A DNA stretch of 64,000 nucleotides. It comes from AC-43 sp963728855. Lineage in GTDB: Bacteria; Actinomycetota; Actinomycetes; Mycobacteriales; Micromonosporaceae. The notes beneath the pieces are model-generated. The model saw only the letters and a program-made list of their open reading frames with translations, ran no database searches and was not told the DNA's origin. Position numbers and translations under genes: made by a program. The stretch covers positions 62,001-126,000 of the forward strand of contig CAVSLN010000011.1 in the NCBI GenBank assembly GCA_963728855.1, in the 5' to 3' direction. Positions 34,745-41,617 of this stretch are shown piece after piece. Numbering within the stretch: position 1 is the stretch's first letter; the number at the start of each line of letters is the position of its first letter.

Positions 34745-35054
34745 GCGGGGTCAACGGTTCGTGAGTGTCCCGGCGGGCGGATGTCCCGGCCGGCGGATAG
34801 CCCGAACACATTGCGATGTATGTCCTATTGACGGCCAGTAAGGCGTCTCATTGATGTCGGTCCAGGTGTGGCATTGAGTCAGACCCGCTGGTGGAGTTGC
34901 CGTCGCCTGAGTTGGCGGGCTCCGGGCCCTCGAACACGCCGACGCCAATTCGCCCATGCGGAAGGGCGTTACGTATTGCCGGTTGATGTCGTTGGGTGCT
35001 GTACGGGGGGAAGGCTCGAATCAGTCAACGGCGCGCGTGGGTGGGCGGCGACGG
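34745..35054. other. Intergenic region, 310 bases, possible promoter
   Basis: This lies between the XRE gene and the ricin-domain gene. The first 120 bases are clearly AT-richer than the surroundings. TTGACG at 34828-34833 is a fair -35 element, but only a weak TTGATG follows at 34851. No coding frame is convincing. Confidence 0.4.
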
Positions 35055-36080
35055 ATGGCCATTGACGACGGCTCGGTACCGAGCGCGGCAGATTTCGGGG
35101 TCGAACCCGAGCAGGTACTGGTGCGCCCGTACATCGGCGACTACGAGTACCCGGACGCAGATCAAGTACCCGATGTCGGCGTGCACACCGCGCCGGTACC
35201 GGCTCTGCGACTGGCTCCGCGGTCGCGGCGGATAAGGTCACCGGTCAGGGTGGGGCGCCACCGCAACCGCCGGCCCAGGGTGCTCACACCCCGAGGCCGC
35301 CGACGGTCCGTCCTGCTGGCCGCGGGCGCCGCCGCCGCGGTCGGTACGCTCGCCGTCGGCCTCATGACGCCCCATACCGGCGGACGGTTGGCCACTCCCG
35401 CATGGCCGACCCCGACCGGGGTGGCCGCACCGGACGTGCCCACCCGGCCTGGCGACCCCGCCCAGCCTGGCGACCCCACCGCGCCGGGCGACCCGACCCA
35501 ACCGACCGCTACGCCGACCCCGGGCCCGGTCGCGGTACTCGCCCCCGGTGCCCCACCCGCCTCGCCCCCGCCGACGACCGACCCGGGCGTCGCCGGGTCC
35601 CCCGACGCCTGGACGCCCACCGCCCAACCCGACCCTTCGCCGCAGCCCCACACGGAGGCGGCCACCGGCCAGATCACCAACGTGGCCGGGCTGTGCCTGG
35701 AGGGCAAGGCCAACGGCGGCGGCCAGGTCCGGCTGTGGGACTGCGACGGCACCGACCGCCAGGAATGGACCCTGGCCGCCGATGGCACCCTCCGCACGGT
35801 CGGCCTGTGTGTCCAGCCCGACACCGGCCTGGTACGGCTGCGCGACTGCGACGGCAGCCCCGCCCAGCAGTGGCGGACCGGGCCCGCGGGATCGCTGGTC
35901 AACCCCGCGTCGGCGCGCTGCCTCGGGGATCCGCACTCCGGCACAGCCAAGGGCACCCCGCAACGAACCGCGCCCTGCGACCAGTCCGCCTCGCAGCAAT
36001 GGGAGTTACCCGATACCGATACCGGACAACAGGGTTCGAGCCGGGGCGTCCTGGGCCGGTTGACGCCCTGGACCGGTTGA
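35055..36080 (+). CDS. Membrane-anchored ricin-B lectin domain protein
   Basis: A 341-residue protein. The N terminus is cytoplasmic and acidic (ADFGVEPEQVLVRPYIGDYE), then a basic stretch, one membrane helix (SVLLAAGAAAAVGTLAVGLM) and a long Pro/Thr-rich linker (about 130-215). The C terminus is a ricin-type beta-trefoil with the QxW repeats QEWTL, QQWRT and QQWEL, each preceded by a Cys-Asp-containing strand (LWDCDG, LRDCDG). It should bind extracellular sugars. ATG at 35055 is chosen because similarity to other actinomycete proteins of this layout begins there. The last codons and the stop lie inside a 17-base tandem duplication (36056-36089). Confidence 0.8.
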   Translation: MAIDDGSVPSAADFGVEPEQVLVRPYIGDYEYPDADQVPDVGVHTAPVPALRLAPRSRRIRSPVRVGRHRNRRPRVLTPRGRRRSVLLAAGAAAAVGTLAVGLMTPHTGGRLATPAWPTPTGVAAPDVPTRPGDPAQPGDPTAPGDPTQPTATPTPGPVAVLAPGAPPASPPPTTDPGVAGSPDAWTPTAQPDPSPQPHTEAATGQITNVAGLCLEGKANGGGQVRLWDCDGTDRQEWTLAADGTLRTVGLCVQPDTGLVRLRDCDGSPAQQWRTGPAGSLVNPASARCLGDPHSGTAKGTPQRTAPCDQSASQQWELPDTDTGQQGSSRGVLGRLTPWTG

Positions 36081-36098
36081 CGCCCTGGCCGAGCCGGC

Positions 36099-36755
36099 TC
36101 ACCGCGGTGGCCTTGCCGGCTCGGTCAGCTCGGTGGCCGCCCTCTCATCGAGCGAGACACGGACCAGCGCGGAGGCGAGTCGCGGGTAGTCGTCCCGGGC
36201 GACCAGAGCCGGCAGCGAGTCGGCCGACTCCGGCAGGTGGAGCAGGCGCGCTCCGGCGGACACCCGCCGGTCCAGGTACGGACAGACGTCGGTCCAGACC
36301 GCCTGAACCTCCCGGAGGAAGATGTCCGCGCCGGTCGGGCCGATCCCCGGAAACTCGTCAAGCAGCCGGCGGAGCCTGGTGACGTCGCCGTACGCCTCGG
36401 CGTGCAACCGGCGCAGGTCCCCCGTCCAACGCTGTAGGCACAGCCGGGCCGCGTCGCCCAGCATCGTCGCGGTCCGCTCGTCGTACCGCCGGTAGTGGCC
36501 GCGCCCGAGCGCGTCGACCCGGTCCTGCCAGCTCGCCTCCTGCATGGCCTGCGGCGTGCGGTACCCGGATGCGAACAGCGCCCGGGCCGCGCCCAGCGCC
36601 ACCTCTGCCTGGATCCGTGCGCTGAGCAGGGTGGCGAGCACCAGGAGCTGGTACAGCGGCGCCGGGCGGTCGGTCAACCGGATGCCCGCGTCCTCGGCGT
36701 AGGTGCGCCCGAACCGGTCCAGCAGCCGGCGCACCAGGTCGCGATCCCGTCCCAT
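36099..36755 (-). CDS. HhH-GPD (endonuclease III-like) protein
   Basis: A 218-residue protein of the helix-hairpin-helix/GPD fold. The hairpin reads LLDEFPGIGPTGADIFLREV and the GPD-like Asp appears in CPYLDRRV. The catalytic Lys of true endonuclease III (usually GxGRKTA) is absent, and the C-terminal four-Cys Fe-S cluster is missing, so it may be a monofunctional glycosylase or a non-catalytic relative. It is divergent from rtcB with 76 bases between starts. ATG at 36755 has a poor ribosome site; frames extending to 36977 run into rtcB. Confidence 0.75.
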   Translation of the reverse strand: MGRDRDLVRRLLDRFGRTYAEDAGIRLTDRPAPLYQLLVLATLLSARIQAEVALGAARALFASGYRTPQAMQEASWQDRVDALGRGHYRRYDERTATMLGDAARLCLQRWTGDLRRLHAEAYGDVTRLRRLLDEFPGIGPTGADIFLREVQAVWTDVCPYLDRRVSAGARLLHLPESADSLPALVARDDYPRLASALVRVSLDERAATELTEPARPPR

Positions 36756-36831
36756 CCACGACCGGTACCCGCTGGTGCCCCGGTCAGCCGCCGGAGGTGT
36801 AGCCCGTACCCGCCCGGGTAGTCGTACCGGC

Positions 36832-38244
36832 GTGGAGCTGGTTGAGGAGGCACCGTACCGGTTCCGGATCGACCGGCGTGGCGGGATGCGGGTACCGGGC
36901 GTGGTGTTCGCCTCGCGTGACCTGCTGCCGGACCCCGCCGAGGACAAGTCGCTGGAGCAGGTGGCCAACGTGGCCACGCTGCCCGGCGTCGTGGGGGCTT
37001 CCTATGCGATGCCGGACATCCACTGGGGGTACGGCTTCCCGATCGGTGGGGTCGCCGCCACCGACGTCGACGCGGGCGGGGTCGTCTCGCCCGGCGGGGT
37101 GGGGTTCGATATCTCGTGCGGGGTGCGACTGCTCGCCGCCGACCTTGACCGGTCGGGGTTGCCGCTCGACGCGCTGATGGACGGCCTGGACGTGGCCATC
37201 CCGCGGGGAATGGGCAAGGGCGCGGTCTGGCACCTGTCCGGCCGCCGCCAGCTCGAGGAGCTGATGGCGGAGGGCTCGCGGTACGCCGTCGAGCAGGGTT
37301 ACGGGGTCGATCGTGACCTCCAGCGGTGCGAGGACCACGGCGTCCTGGCCGACGCCGACCCGGGCGGGGTGAGCGAGGCGGCCGCGCAGCGCGGGCTGGG
37401 GCAGGTCGGCAGCCTCGGTTCCGGCAACCACTTCCTGGAGGTCCAGGCGGTGGAGCAGATCTACGACCAGCGCGTGGCCGACGCCTTCGGCCTACGCCAG
37501 GGCCAGGTCTGCGTGATGATCCACTGCGGGTCGCGCGGGCTGGGCCACCAGGTCTGCACCGACCACGTCCGCGCCCAGGACAAGACCATGGCGCGGTACG
37601 GCATCAGCGTGCCGGACCGGCAACTGGCCTGCGCGCCGGTGTCCTCGCCGGAAGGGCGCGCATACCTGGGGGCGATGAACGCCGCCGCCAACTACGCGCG
37701 GGCCAACCGCCAGCTGCTCGGCGACGCGGCCCGGCGGGTGTTCGACCGGGTCGTACACCGTGGGCTGGATCTGGTGTACGACATCTCGCACAACCTCGCG
37801 AAGATCGAGACCCACGCGGTGGACGGCGGGCCGCGACGGCTGTGCGTACACCGCAAGGGGGCTACCCGCGCGCTGCCGCCGGGGCACCCGGACCTGCCTC
37901 CTGACCTGTCCGAGGCCGGTCAGCCGGTGCTCATCCCCGGCTCGATGGGCACCGAGTCGTACGTGCTGACCGGGGTCGCGGCCGGGCCGGCGTTCGCGTC
38001 GACCTGCCACGGCGCCGGGCGGGCACAGAGCCGCCACCAGGCCGCCAAGGCCGTACGCGGTCAGGATCTCCAGCGGCAGCTGGCGGCGCGCAACGTCGCG
38101 GTACGCGGTGCGTCCCGGCGTGGGCTGGCCGAGGAGATGCCCGAGGCGTACAAGGACGTCTCCGCGGTCGTCGAAGCCGCCGAGGGCGCCGGCCTGTGTC
38201 GCCGGGTGGCGCAGCTCGTCCCGGTCGGGGTGCTCAAGGGCTGA
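36832..38244 (+). CDS. rtcB: RNA-splicing ligase RtcB
   Basis: A 470-residue GTP- and Mn-dependent RNA ligase that joins 2',3'-cyclic phosphate (or 3'-phosphate) ends to 5'-OH ends. Metal ligands visible: C96 (FDISCGVR), H200 (GSGNHF), H231 (HCGSRG) and H320 (DISHN). H393 in TCHGAGR is the guanylylated His. GTG at 36832 gives the family start VELVEEAPYRFRIDRRGGM. The gene converges on the archease gene with 13 bases between stops. The nearby HhH-GPD gene is divergent. The role is RNA repair after ribotoxin or stress damage, by family knowledge. Confidence 0.93.
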   Translation: MELVEEAPYRFRIDRRGGMRVPGVVFASRDLLPDPAEDKSLEQVANVATLPGVVGASYAMPDIHWGYGFPIGGVAATDVDAGGVVSPGGVGFDISCGVRLLAADLDRSGLPLDALMDGLDVAIPRGMGKGAVWHLSGRRQLEELMAEGSRYAVEQGYGVDRDLQRCEDHGVLADADPGGVSEAAAQRGLGQVGSLGSGNHFLEVQAVEQIYDQRVADAFGLRQGQVCVMIHCGSRGLGHQVCTDHVRAQDKTMARYGISVPDRQLACAPVSSPEGRAYLGAMNAAANYARANRQLLGDAARRVFDRVVHRGLDLVYDISHNLAKIETHAVDGGPRRLCVHRKGATRALPPGHPDLPPDLSEAGQPVLIPGSMGTESYVLTGVAAGPAFASTCHGAGRAQSRHQAAKAVRGQDLQRQLAARNVAVRGASRRGLAEEMPEAYKDVSAVVEAAEGAGLCRRVAQLVPVGVLKG

Positions 38245-38257
38245 TCGTCTACGCCTC

Positions 38258-38692
38258 TCACACGTCGAGCGTCACGCCGCACGACCAGCCGGCCGCGCCG
38301 CGCTCGAACCGGAGCTCGTGCAGCGACACCGCCTTCGGTACCGCGCCGACGATCTCCACCCGGTCCGGGTCGGTCATCCGCAGCCGCACCTCCAGACCCC
38401 CGTCGACGGCCGCCACGTCGACGTCGACCGGGACCTGACCGGCCGTATCCAGTTGGTAGACGACCTGGTCGAGTACGGCGACCAGCAGGTCATCGTCCGC
38501 GCCCGGCCCGACCCGGAAGTCGACGGTAGCGACCGGCTTCGAACCCCTGGCGGGGGAAACGTCGGCGAAACCGTCCACCATCGCCCGGACCGCCTCCGCC
38601 ACGCAGCGCTCACGGGACGGCGCCCACGCCTCGATGCGTACGTCAGCGGTGTGCGGCAGGCTCCGATGGCCCGCCGGTGACTGCTCACCCAT
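38258..38692 (-). CDS. Archease (RtcB activator)
   Basis: A 144-residue archease, the chaperone that activates RtcB and speeds its guanylylation. Features: LPHTADVRIEAWAPS at the start with the metal-binding Asp, AVRAMVDGFADV, LDQVVYQLDTAGQVPVDVDV, and the end VPKAVSLHELRFER. It lies tail to tail with rtcB, the expected partner. The start at 38692 precedes a poorly conserved stretch; family similarity begins about 10 residues in. Confidence 0.88.
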   Translation of the reverse strand: MGEQSPAGHRSLPHTADVRIEAWAPSRERCVAEAVRAMVDGFADVSPARGSKPVATVDFRVGPGADDDLLVAVLDQVVYQLDTAGQVPVDVDVAAVDGGLEVRLRMTDPDRVEIVGAVPKAVSLHELRFERGAAGWSCGVTLDV

Positions 38693-39123
38693 GCCAACCC
38701 CCCCCCGCGCTCCTCCGTCGCTTCCCGACCGGGGGTGCTGTCACGGGCACAGGACCCGGCCCCTCGTCGCATCTGGGCATCCCGGCAGCGCGCGGCGCCC
38801 CGGAGCGGGTGTCATCGTGCCCGTGCACAACCACCGGCTGCCCAACCCTGTCCGCCCGCACATGGCTCCGCCGGCCGCGTGGTCCGCACAATCGTTCGTA
38901 TACCCCGCTTCCCCAGGGTTGTGGGCGCCCCACTCGACCCACCCACGACCTCACGCTTGGTCATTTCGGACTCCCCGGTGGTACGTGACAGCTAGGTCCG
39001 TGCTGTCGGGTGACCGGGCGGACGCGCGACCACCAACCGGCGGGCCCGCTCCCGCTTGGTCCGGTGCCCGCGCGTCCGCCCGAAATTTGCCGGCCGATCC
39101 GACGCCAAACGCGGATCACGTTG
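38693..39123. other. Intergenic region, 431 bases, no gene seen
   Basis: This lies between the start of archease and the end of the Rieske/DUF2231 gene. A run of nine C residues lies at 38699-38707. Open frames are low in coding character. The segment 38890-38990 is AT-richer and could hold the archease promoter. The large hairpin at 39016-39081 is listed separately. Confidence 0.45.
39016..39081 (-). terminator. Large multi-stem hairpin after the Rieske/DUF2231 gene
   Basis: A perfect 13-base stem (39016-39028 with 39069-39081, arm GGGCGGACGCGCG) encloses an inner stem ACCAA/TTGGT and a small GCGGG/CCCGC hairpin. It begins 43 bases after the gene's stop on the minus strand, so a terminator is the simplest reading; the layered structure could also be a small RNA. 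Confidence 0.55.
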
Positions 39124-40011
39124 CTACCTGGAACGGCGTCGAGGCCGGACGCGGCTGGCCTCCACCCGGCCGTTCACGATCCGGACGGCGAGTACGGGCT
39201 GGGGCACGGCCGCCGGGCCCCGGCGTACGGCGCCGTCGGCCAGCCGGTACGTGCTGCCGTGCCAGGGACAGACCACGCAGGTGTCCCCGTCGACGACGGT
39301 GACCTCGCCGTCAGCCAGCGGACCGGCCAGGTGTGCGCACTGGTCCACGAGTACCCGTACCGCCTGCGACTCCCGGTAGACCAGCACCGGTACGTCGCCG
39401 AGGGTCCGGCGTACCGGTCGGCCCTCCGGCAGTTCGGCCAGCTCGTCGACCACCTGCCAGCCGCTCGGCAGCCGCCGCCACCCGGTGACCGCGTGGTTGA
39501 AACCCAAGCCCGAGCGGTACGCCAGGTGCCCGCCGAGGTACGCCCCGGCGCTGACGGTCACGAGCCCGGCGGCGCCGAGGGCCCGGCCGGCCCGGTGCCG
39601 GCCGCGCAGCCGGGCCACGAGCGAGGCGACGTAGAGCACGTTGCCCGTGGCCTGCAGCGCGGCGTGCCACAGGCCCAGCCGCTCCTGCTCCCGGTCGGCA
39701 TCGCCCCAGTCGGCGAACCCGGACAGCACCGCGGGTCCGGCCGCGGCGAGCCCGACGCCGACCAGCCCGGTGGCCGCGCGCTCCTGCCCGGGTACGCAGT
39801 CGAGCACCGCCGCGCCGACCCAGGCACCCACCGGTACGTCGGTCAGCACCGGATGCAACGGATGCCCGAGCCACCGCCCGTGCAGGATGTCCTTGAGCCG
39901 CCCGGTCAGCACCCGGTTCACGATCGCCCGCACGGTACTCACCGGCGGGTCCAGCCATTCGTCCTGTTCCACGGCGTCCAGCCGCCGCGCGCCCGCCTCC
40001 AGCAGATCCAT
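39124..40011 (-). CDS. DUF2231 membrane protein fused to Rieske [2Fe-2S] domain
   Basis: A 295-residue protein. Residues 1-170 form a DUF2231 membrane domain (HGRWLGHPLHPVLTDVPVGA with the two conserved His, then about four helices). Residues 190-290 form a Rieske domain with both cluster motifs: CAHLAGPL (C-x-H) and CPWHGSTYRL (C-x2-H). The Rieske part should face the same side as the soluble end and pass electrons; the partner is unknown. ATG at 40011 has GGGAGG five bases upstream. Longer in-frame extension to 40776 is an artefact of high GC. Confidence 0.88.
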   Translation of the reverse strand: MDLLEAGARRLDAVEQDEWLDPPVSTVRAIVNRVLTGRLKDILHGRWLGHPLHPVLTDVPVGAWVGAAVLDCVPGQERAATGLVGVGLAAAGPAVLSGFADWGDADREQERLGLWHAALQATGNVLYVASLVARLRGRHRAGRALGAAGLVTVSAGAYLGGHLAYRSGLGFNHAVTGWRRLPSGWQVVDELAELPEGRPVRRTLGDVPVLVYRESQAVRVLVDQCAHLAGPLADGEVTVVDGDTCVVCPWHGSTYRLADGAVRRGPAAVPQPVLAVRIVNGRVEASRVRPRRRSR

Positions 40012-40159
40012 GACCGCCTCCCGCTCGGTAGGTCCGAGGTCCGGTACCCGAAGCGGCCCGGACCAACCGGCGCCGGGGCGATCACCTGAGGCCAGCGCAC
40101 CTGGAGGCCAGCGCACAGGGAGGCCAGCCCGGAGTCCCGCGTGGTTGGACTCCGCCGCC

Positions 40160-40447
40160 TCACGCCGCCGTACGGAGCCGGACCGGTTCGACCTTCCGGC
40201 GGCCGGGCCGGGCCGAGGCGGACACCAGCAGGTCGACCTGCTCGCGAGCCCAGCGCATCCGGGACACGGCGGTCTCCGGATGGTCGCCGAACTCCTGAGC
40301 CACCTGAGCGGCGCAGCCGCGACTGCCCAGGCGCCGGACCGTCTGCGTGATCGCTTCCCGGAGCAGCCGGGTGGACGGCTGCTCGGAACTCTGCACCGTC
40401 GAGGCGAAGAGCGCCGCACACCGTACGGTGTGGATGTTGAGCGACAT
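40160..40447 (-). CDS. Conserved small hypothetical protein, 95 residues
   Basis: A 95-residue soluble protein beginning MSLNIHTVRCAALFASTVQS with GSRGCAAQVAQEFGDHPETA and SRMRWAREQVDLL following. From memory similar small proteins occur widely in actinomycetes without known function. Two Cys and several His might bind a metal, but no motif is clear. ATG at 40447 has GAGAGG upstream. It lies 148 bases upstream of the Rieske/DUF2231 gene on the same strand. Confidence 0.7.
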   Translation of the reverse strand: MSLNIHTVRCAALFASTVQSSEQPSTRLLREAITQTVRRLGSRGCAAQVAQEFGDHPETAVSRMRWAREQVDLLVSASARPGRRKVEPVRLRTAA

Positions 40448-40953
40448 GGCTGGCCTCGCCTCTCGGTCGCGGTGGAGCTGGTGGCTGCCGTCGTACTCAG
40501 GATGGCGGCTCGGATCGACGCAGACCCGAGGGAAATCCCCCGCTCGTACCCCTGAGTTTCCCTGGACCCTGGCGGCCCGCACGTCGTACCGGCGGCTACC
40601 CGACATCGAGGTCGTCGAGGTTGGGAGCGCCCCGCAGTGGCGGTCACCGGGGACGTGGCAGGTCGCACGGCAGCGTGTGAGCCGCGCCACACCTGGGGGC
40701 CACGCTGAACCCGGGAACCCCGTACCCCGTCGGCTCGGTCGCAGGGAGTTCGGGTGGTTGGCCGCGCCGTCGCCAACGAGCGTCGGTCCCGATCCCGGCT
40801 CCGCTTTGCGGCCGCATAGGATACCCGGGCTTGTCATGAGGGACGCCGATGAACGTTAGGTGCGTCGGCTGTATACCGACCAGTAACCGCTTCGCTCACC
40901 GACCAGTAAGACCGCGGCCGACTGGTAACACATCGATCGAAAGGAAATGCTCA
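40448..40953. other. Intergenic region, 506 bases, with inverted and direct repeats
   Basis: Divergent control region for the 95-residue protein and the TM2 protein. An inverted repeat AGGGAAA/TTTCCCT (40531-40537 with 40559-40565) lies about 85 bases upstream of the small gene. Near the TM2 gene, ACCGACCAGTAA occurs at 40875-40886 and again at 40898-40909 (23-base period), with a related CCGACTGGTAA at 40918-40928. No coding frame is convincing. Confidence 0.55.
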
Positions 40954-41184
40954 GTGAGCACCGTCAACCCGACCGCCGGACAGAAGTCCTGGCTGGTCGC
41001 CCTGCTGCTCTGCTTCTTCCTCGGCGTTCTCGGCGTTCATCGCTTCTACGTCGGCAAGGTCGGCACCGGCATCCTGCAGATCGTCACCTTCGGTGGCTTC
41101 TTCGGCATCTGGATCCTGATCGACTTCATCCTGATCCTGGCTGGCAAGTTCACCGACAAGCAGGGCCAACCGTTGGCCCGCTAA
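40954..41184 (+). CDS. TM2-domain membrane protein
   Basis: A 76-residue protein with two membrane helices (WLVALLLCFFLGVLGVHRFY and FFGIWILIDFILILAGKFTD) joined by YVGKVGTGILQIVTFGG, the TM2 pattern. The function of bacterial TM2 proteins is unknown. GTG at 40954 has AAAGGA nine bases upstream; a nearby ATG at 40947 is out of frame. A strong hairpin follows ten bases after the stop, so it is a single-gene transcript. Confidence 0.88.
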   Translation: MSTVNPTAGQKSWLVALLLCFFLGVLGVHRFYVGKVGTGILQIVTFGGFFGIWILIDFILILAGKFTDKQGQPLAR

Positions 41185-41194
41185 CGGCGGCGCC

Positions 41195-41224
41195 GGCCGC
41201 GGTCCAGCTGTCTGGACCGCGGCC
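41195..41224 (+). terminator. Terminator hairpin after the TM2 gene
   Basis: A perfect 13-base stem (41195-41207 with 41212-41224, arm GGCCGCGGTCCAG) with loop CTGT. Confidence 0.85.
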
Positions 41225-41338
41225 ACCGCAGCCGGACCAGTTCATGGTCTTCGGCGGACGTGCGTGGGAGCCACGGGTGCGGAGCTGGTGTGCCCGCGAC
41301 CTATGGGGGTAAGTGGCGGGGGATGGGAGGCGATCTCG

Positions 41339-41566
41339 ATGGCTCGGCACGGCAGTCACAAGTACGAAATCAAACGTAACCGCATCCGCAACGACCTGGA
41401 CGACCACGGCATCCCGGACAAGCGGGCTGACGACCTGGCAAACGACATCCTCGCAAACCCGAAAGCGGCAAAGTCCCGGACACTGCCCAACCCGCGGTTG
41501 CTGCGGTACCTGCGTCGCCTGACCCGCAAGGCAGCCGCGAACGGACCCGAGGGCAGGCGGAGTTGA
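41339..41566 (+). CDS. Small basic hypothetical protein, 75 residues
   Basis: A 75-residue, strongly basic protein: MARHGSHKYEIKRNRIRNDL at the start, then GIPDKRADDLANDILANP and a Lys/Arg-rich tail (RLLRYLRRLTRKAA). The charge and predicted helices suggest nucleic-acid binding, but I do not recognise a named family. ATG at 41339 follows GGGAGG by about nine bases. Two short dyads lie just past the stop (41567-41581 and 41582-41600), which may end its transcript and that of the convergent GH95-like gene. Confidence 0.65.
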   Translation: MARHGSHKYEIKRNRIRNDLDDHGIPDKRADDLANDILANPKAAKSRTLPNPRLLRYLRRLTRKAAANGPEGRRS

Positions 41567-41617
41567 CACCACACCGTGGTGGCCCCTTTCGGTTAGGGGC
41601 ACGGTACCCACGCGCCG

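Noticed and set aside
39016..39081. Layered stem-loop as a new small RNA
   Set aside because: Its place just after a stop codon makes a terminator more likely; no promoter of its own is seen.
40012..40776. A 5' extension that would add 255 residues to the Rieske/DUF2231 protein
   Set aside because: The added sequence is low-complexity, overlaps the 95-residue gene in another frame, and the ATG at 40011 has a good ribosome site.
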